From contig JALUTW010000024.1 in assembly GCA_027021685.1 (NCBI GenBank), forward strand, positions 1 to 18,905: DNA of 18,905 nt, in the 5' to 3' direction. This DNA comes from Chromatiales bacterium (lineage in GTDB: Bacteria; Pseudomonadota; Gammaproteobacteria; CAMYNG01). The notes below the pieces were generated by a model, which did not search any database, was not told the origin of the DNA, and saw only the letters and a list, made by a program, of their open reading frames with translations. The position numbers and the translations under genes were made by a program. Below are positions 16,141 through 18,905 of the stretch, in pieces (position 1 is the first letter of the stretch; each line of letters opens with the position of its first letter).

Positions 16141-18428
16141 CAAAGCGCCTCCTGCCCGCCCTGCTCCTGTTGCTGCTGGTCCCCGTCCCGGTCCCCGCCG
16201 CCGGGCCCGACGAGCCGCCCATGCCGGAGGAGGCCTTCCGCCTCAGCCTGGAGGTGGTGGACGCCGCCACGGTGCGTGCCCGCTGGACCATCGTTGACGA
16301 GGCCTACCTCTACCAGGACAAGTTCAAGTTCAGGGTCGCCGCCCCCGAGGGGGTGCGCCTGGGCCAGATCACCTTGCCCCCGGGCAAGAAGAAGCACGAC
16401 GAGATCCTGGGCAAGGACATCGTCGCCTACTACCGCGAGGTCACGGTGGACCTGCCCCTGGTGCGCACCGTCCCCGACCGCACCGTGAAGCTCTACCTGG
16501 AATACCAGGGGTGCTCCGAGCGCTTCGGCATCTGCTACCCGCCCATCAAGAAGACCGTCACCCTGGAGCTGCCTCCGCTGCCGGCGGCCGCCGGTGCCGG
16601 CGAATCGAAGGGGGTGGTGGCCGCCCTGAGCCGGCTGCGCGAGACGGTGGGCGTGCCCGCGCCGGCCGACGAGCCGCCCATGCCGGAGGAGGCCTTCCGC
16701 CTCAGCCTGGAGGTGGTGGACGCCGCCACGGTGCGTGCCCGCTGGACCATCGTTGACGAGGCCTACCTCTACCAGGACAAGTTCAAGTTCAGGGTCGCCG
16801 CCCCCGAGGGGGTGCGCCTGGGTGAGGTGAAGCTGCCTCCGGGGAAAAGAAAATACGACGAGATCCTGGAAAAGGAAATCGTCGCCTACTACCACGAGGT
16901 CACGGTGGACCTGCCCCTAGTGCGCACCGTCCCCGACCGCACCGTGAAGCTCTACCTGGAATACCAGGGCTGTTCCGAGCGCTTCGGCATCTGCTACCCG
17001 CCCATCAAGAAGACCGTCACCCTGGAGCTGCCCCCGCTGCCCGGGGCGGAGACCGGAGAATCCGCGGCGCCGGACGGCGCGGGGCAGGTGGACCGCTCGG
17101 CCCTGGCCGTGCTGGGGTATCTGATCGCGGGATTCTTCATCGGCCTGAGTCTGACCTTCACGCCCTGCGTGCTGCCCATGCTGCCCATCATCTCCAGCGT
17201 CATCATCGGCCAGCAGGAAAAGGTGACCAGGCTGCGCGGCGGCCTGCTGGCGGGCACCTACGTGCTGGGCACCGCGGTGGTGTGGACCGCCGCCGGCGTC
17301 ATGGCGGGCAAGAGCGGCCAGCAGCTCCAGGCCTATCTCACCCACCCCTGGGTCCTCATCCCCATCGCCGTGATCCTGTTCCTCCTGGCCCTGGCCATGT
17401 TCGGCCTCTACACCCTGCAGGTGCCGGCCGCCATCCAGTCCAGGCTGCAGGAAAAATCCATGCGCATCCGCGGCGGCACCTTCCCCGGCGTGTTCCTGCT
17501 GGGGGTGCTGGCCTCGGCCATCGCCGGGGCCTGCGTCTCGCCGATACTCCTCAGCAACCTGGGCGTAGCCATCCAGGCCCGGGATCCGGTGCTGGGCGGG
17601 GCCATCATGCTGGCCACCGCAGCGGGCATGGGCGTGCCCGTGATCCTGCTGGGCATGGGCGCCGGGTGGCTGCTGCCCAAGGCGGGGCCCTGGATGGACA
17701 CGGTGAAGTACGCCTTCGGCGTCATCCTCATCGGCCTGGCCATTTACGTGCTGTCCCTCATCGGCTGGTTCCCGGTGCTGTACCTGTGGGGCGTGTTCCT
17801 CATGGTGACCGGAATCTACATGGGCGCCCTGGAACCGGTGCCCGAGGGGGCCTCGCGCTGGCGCTTCCTGTGGAAGGGGCTGGGGCTGGTGCTGGTCTTC
17901 TGGGGCGCGCTGGCCCTGCTGGGGGCCCTGCAGGGCAACCGCAACATCCTGCATCCGCTGGATCTCGAGCGCGGTACCGTGATGATGCAGGCCGCCGGCC
18001 CGGGCCCCGCCGGCGAGGCCGCGGAGGCCGGGCACCTGTTCACCCGGGTCGCGGACGTGGACGATCTCAAGGCCCGGCTGGCGGAGGCCAAGGCGGCCGG
18101 CCGGCCGGTGATCGTGGACTACTATGCCGACTGGTGCACCGACTGCATCCGCATGGAGGAGTCCACGTTCAAGGACCCCCGGGTGCGGGCCCGGCTCAAG
18201 GACTTCGTCCTGCTGCAGGCGGACGTCACCGACCAGTACGATCCCCGTACCCAGCCCCTGAAGCAGTTCTTCAACGTGTTCGGGCCGCCGGCCATGATCT
18301 TCATCGACCGCCAGGGGCGGCAGGTCTCGTTCGAGGGTGAACGCGCCTTCCGCAACGGCATCCTGGTGGGCTACGTGGGCCCCGACGACTTCCTGCGGCT
18401 GCTGGACAAGATGGAAGCCCGCCCGTGA
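16137..18428 (+). CDS. dsbD: Thiol:disulfide interchange protein DsbD with duplicated N-terminal domain
   Basis: 763 residues, against roughly 565-600 for usual DsbD; the excess comes from a second copy of the periplasmic alpha domain. Order: signal peptide (residues 1-22), alpha copy 1 (25-149) with Cys126 and Cys133, a linker of about 28 residues, alpha copy 2 (178-302) with Cys279 and Cys286, a membrane beta domain (about 324-600), and a periplasmic thioredoxin gamma domain (about 635-763). The beta domain has Cys344 in FTPCVLPML and Cys466 in AGACVSPIL; the gamma domain has WCTDC (Cys667, Cys670). All redox cysteines are present, in both alpha copies. DsbD passes electrons from cytoplasmic thioredoxin through the membrane to periplasmic partners such as DsbC and CcmG-like proteins. 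Each alpha active site reads GCSERFGICYPP (C-x6-C), one residue longer than the C-x5-C of E. coli. The start overlaps the cutA stop (ATGA). Confidence 0.95.
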   Translation: MTKRLLPALLLLLLVPVPVPAAGPDEPPMPEEAFRLSLEVVDAATVRARWTIVDEAYLYQDKFKFRVAAPEGVRLGQITLPPGKKKHDEILGKDIVAYYREVTVDLPLVRTVPDRTVKLYLEYQGCSERFGICYPPIKKTVTLELPPLPAAAGAGESKGVVAALSRLRETVGVPAPADEPPMPEEAFRLSLEVVDAATVRARWTIVDEAYLYQDKFKFRVAAPEGVRLGEVKLPPGKRKYDEILEKEIVAYYHEVTVDLPLVRTVPDRTVKLYLEYQGCSERFGICYPPIKKTVTLELPPLPGAETGESAAPDGAGQVDRSALAVLGYLIAGFFIGLSLTFTPCVLPMLPIISSVIIGQQEKVTRLRGGLLAGTYVLGTAVVWTAAGVMAGKSGQQLQAYLTHPWVLIPIAVILFLLALAMFGLYTLQVPAAIQSRLQEKSMRIRGGTFPGVFLLGVLASAIAGACVSPILLSNLGVAIQARDPVLGGAIMLATAAGMGVPVILLGMGAGWLLPKAGPWMDTVKYAFGVILIGLAIYVLSLIGWFPVLYLWGVFLMVTGIYMGALEPVPEGASRWRFLWKGLGLVLVFWGALALLGALQGNRNILHPLDLERGTVMMQAAGPGPAGEAAEAGHLFTRVADVDDLKARLAEAKAAGRPVIVDYYADWCTDCIRMEESTFKDPRVRARLKDFVLLQADVTDQYDPRTQPLKQFFNVFGPPAMIFIDRQGRQVSFEGERAFRNGILVGYVGPDDFLRLLDKMEARP
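16207..16582 (+). repeat. Tandem in-frame duplication in dsbD, copy 1
   Basis: This 376-base block recurs at 16666-17041 with a constant offset of 459 bases (153 codons) and no indels. By eye there are 22 mismatches. The first 157 bases are identical, and 18 of the 22 differences fall between 16364 and 16435. It encodes the first DsbD alpha domain. Confidence 0.95.
16666..17041 (+). repeat. Tandem in-frame duplication in dsbD, copy 2
   Basis: Second copy of the block at 16207-16582, after an unrelated 83-base linker. The divergent central part (from 16823) changes QITLPPGKKKHDEILGKD to EVKLPPGKRKYDEILEKE and is less GC-rich than the flanks. The cysteine motif is unchanged. Confidence 0.95.
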
Positions 18429-18905
18429 GCCCGGCTGCCAGGACAGCACTGGTGGGCGTCATCGCCGTGGCTGCGGCGGCGGCCGGGTTCTGGGCCGCCG
18501 TGACCCTGCGCGAAGCGCCGGAACCGGTTCCGGAACCCTCCCCCGCCACAGCGCCGGAACCGGCGGTGCCCGTGCCCCAGGGACCGGCCCGCACCCCGGC
18601 CCCCTCGGCGCGCGGCTTCACCGATGCCATGATCGGCAAGCGCCGGCCCGACTTCGCCCTGCCCGGCGTGGACGGCAAGGTGCACCGGGCCTCGGAATGG
18701 GACGGCCAGGTGCTGGTGATCAATTTCTGGGCCACCTGGTGCCCGCCCTGCGTGCGCGAGATGCCGGCCCTCAACGAACTCTACCTGGCACACAGGGACA
18801 AGGGCTTCGCCGTCATCGGCATCGCTCTGGACGCGGCGGACGACGTGGAGCAGTTCATCGATCCCATGGGCATCGACTACCCGGTGCTGGTGGCCGAGGA
18901 GGAGG
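18425..18905 (+). CDS. TlpA/ResA-like membrane-anchored thioredoxin, 3' end outside the window
   Basis: About 160 codons are visible. The GTG at 18425 overlaps the dsbD stop (GTGA), with GGAAG about eleven bases upstream. The protein begins SPAARTALVGVIAVAAAAAG, an uncleaved anchor or signal peptide. A proline/alanine/glutamate-rich linker to about residue 60 follows, then a thioredoxin-like domain: RRPDFALPGVDGKVHRASEW, LVINFWATWCPPCVREMPAL with the redox pair Cys106 and Cys109, and GFAVIGIALDAADDVEQFID. Such proteins reduce periplasmic disulfides, for example in apocytochrome c or copper-site assembly, and take electrons from DsbD; direct coupling to the dsbD gene here supports that. CcmG is less likely because the cytochrome c maturation genes are absent from the window. 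The C-terminus is cut off by the window edge. Confidence 0.9.
   Translation, partial: MSPAARTALVGVIAVAAAAAGFWAAVTLREAPEPVPEPSPATAPEPAVPVPQGPARTPAPSARGFTDAMIGKRRPDFALPGVDGKVHRASEWDGQVLVINFWATWCPPCVREMPALNELYLAHRDKGFAVIGIALDAADDVEQFIDPMGIDYPVLVAEEE

Noticed and set aside
16116..18449. Long antisense open frames over dsbD
   Set aside because: The coding signal is fully explained by DsbD on the plus strand; the antisense products resemble no family.

Overview
The window is GC-rich, densely coded bacterial DNA. Its gene content and gene order (glnE-ilvE beside LPS-core genes; fxsA-groES-groEL divergent from cutA-dsbD) point to a gammaproteobacterium. The high GC, GTG starts and a perfect CIRCE element in front of groES would suit a Chromatiales/Ectothiorhodospiraceae-like lineage, but that placement is inference. 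No rRNA, tRNA, CRISPR array, transposase or prophage gene is visible, and no gene looks broken. No gene-free stretch exceeds 300 bases.

Region 1 (1-9083, all minus strand, read right to left) is a housekeeping and envelope cluster: glnE, ilvE (GTGA overlap with glnE), a small zf-CHCC protein, hldE (ADP-heptose synthesis), a tightly overlapping FAD oxidoreductase / aldo-keto reductase / waaF set, then the start of a family 2 glycosyltransferase that runs off the window. HldE supplies the ADP-heptose that WaaF transfers to the LPS inner core. The FAD oxidoreductase and aldo-keto reductase are an extra pair between the two LPS genes, behind a spacer of dispersed-repeat-like sequence.

Region 2 (9128-12261, minus strand) is the most interesting part. 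A single-chain, membrane-anchored sigma-54 activator (two TM helices, periplasmic sensor, HAMP, coiled coil, AAA+, Fis-type HTH) lies directly upstream of two genes for small exported proteins of unknown function, one very rich in histidine. A perfect -24/-12 sigma-54 promoter precedes the first of these genes and a near-consensus one precedes the second. Two TTCA/TGAA inverted repeats lie at enhancer distance from the first promoter. I read this as a self-contained sensor-regulator-effector module, possibly a one-protein counterpart of ZraSR/ZraP; the signal and function are inferred.

Region 3 (12314-15718, minus strand) holds several strong hairpins, a DUF5362-like membrane protein with its own sigma-70 promoter, and the groES-groEL operon with promoter, CIRCE operator and terminator. 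fxsA lies upstream of groES.

Region 4 (15799-18905, plus strand) is a probable cutA-dsbD-tlpA-like operon with ATGA and GTGA overlaps. It would deliver reducing power to the periplasm. Its DsbD carries a recent in-frame tandem duplication of the N-terminal redox domain (459-bp period), with both cysteine pairs kept.
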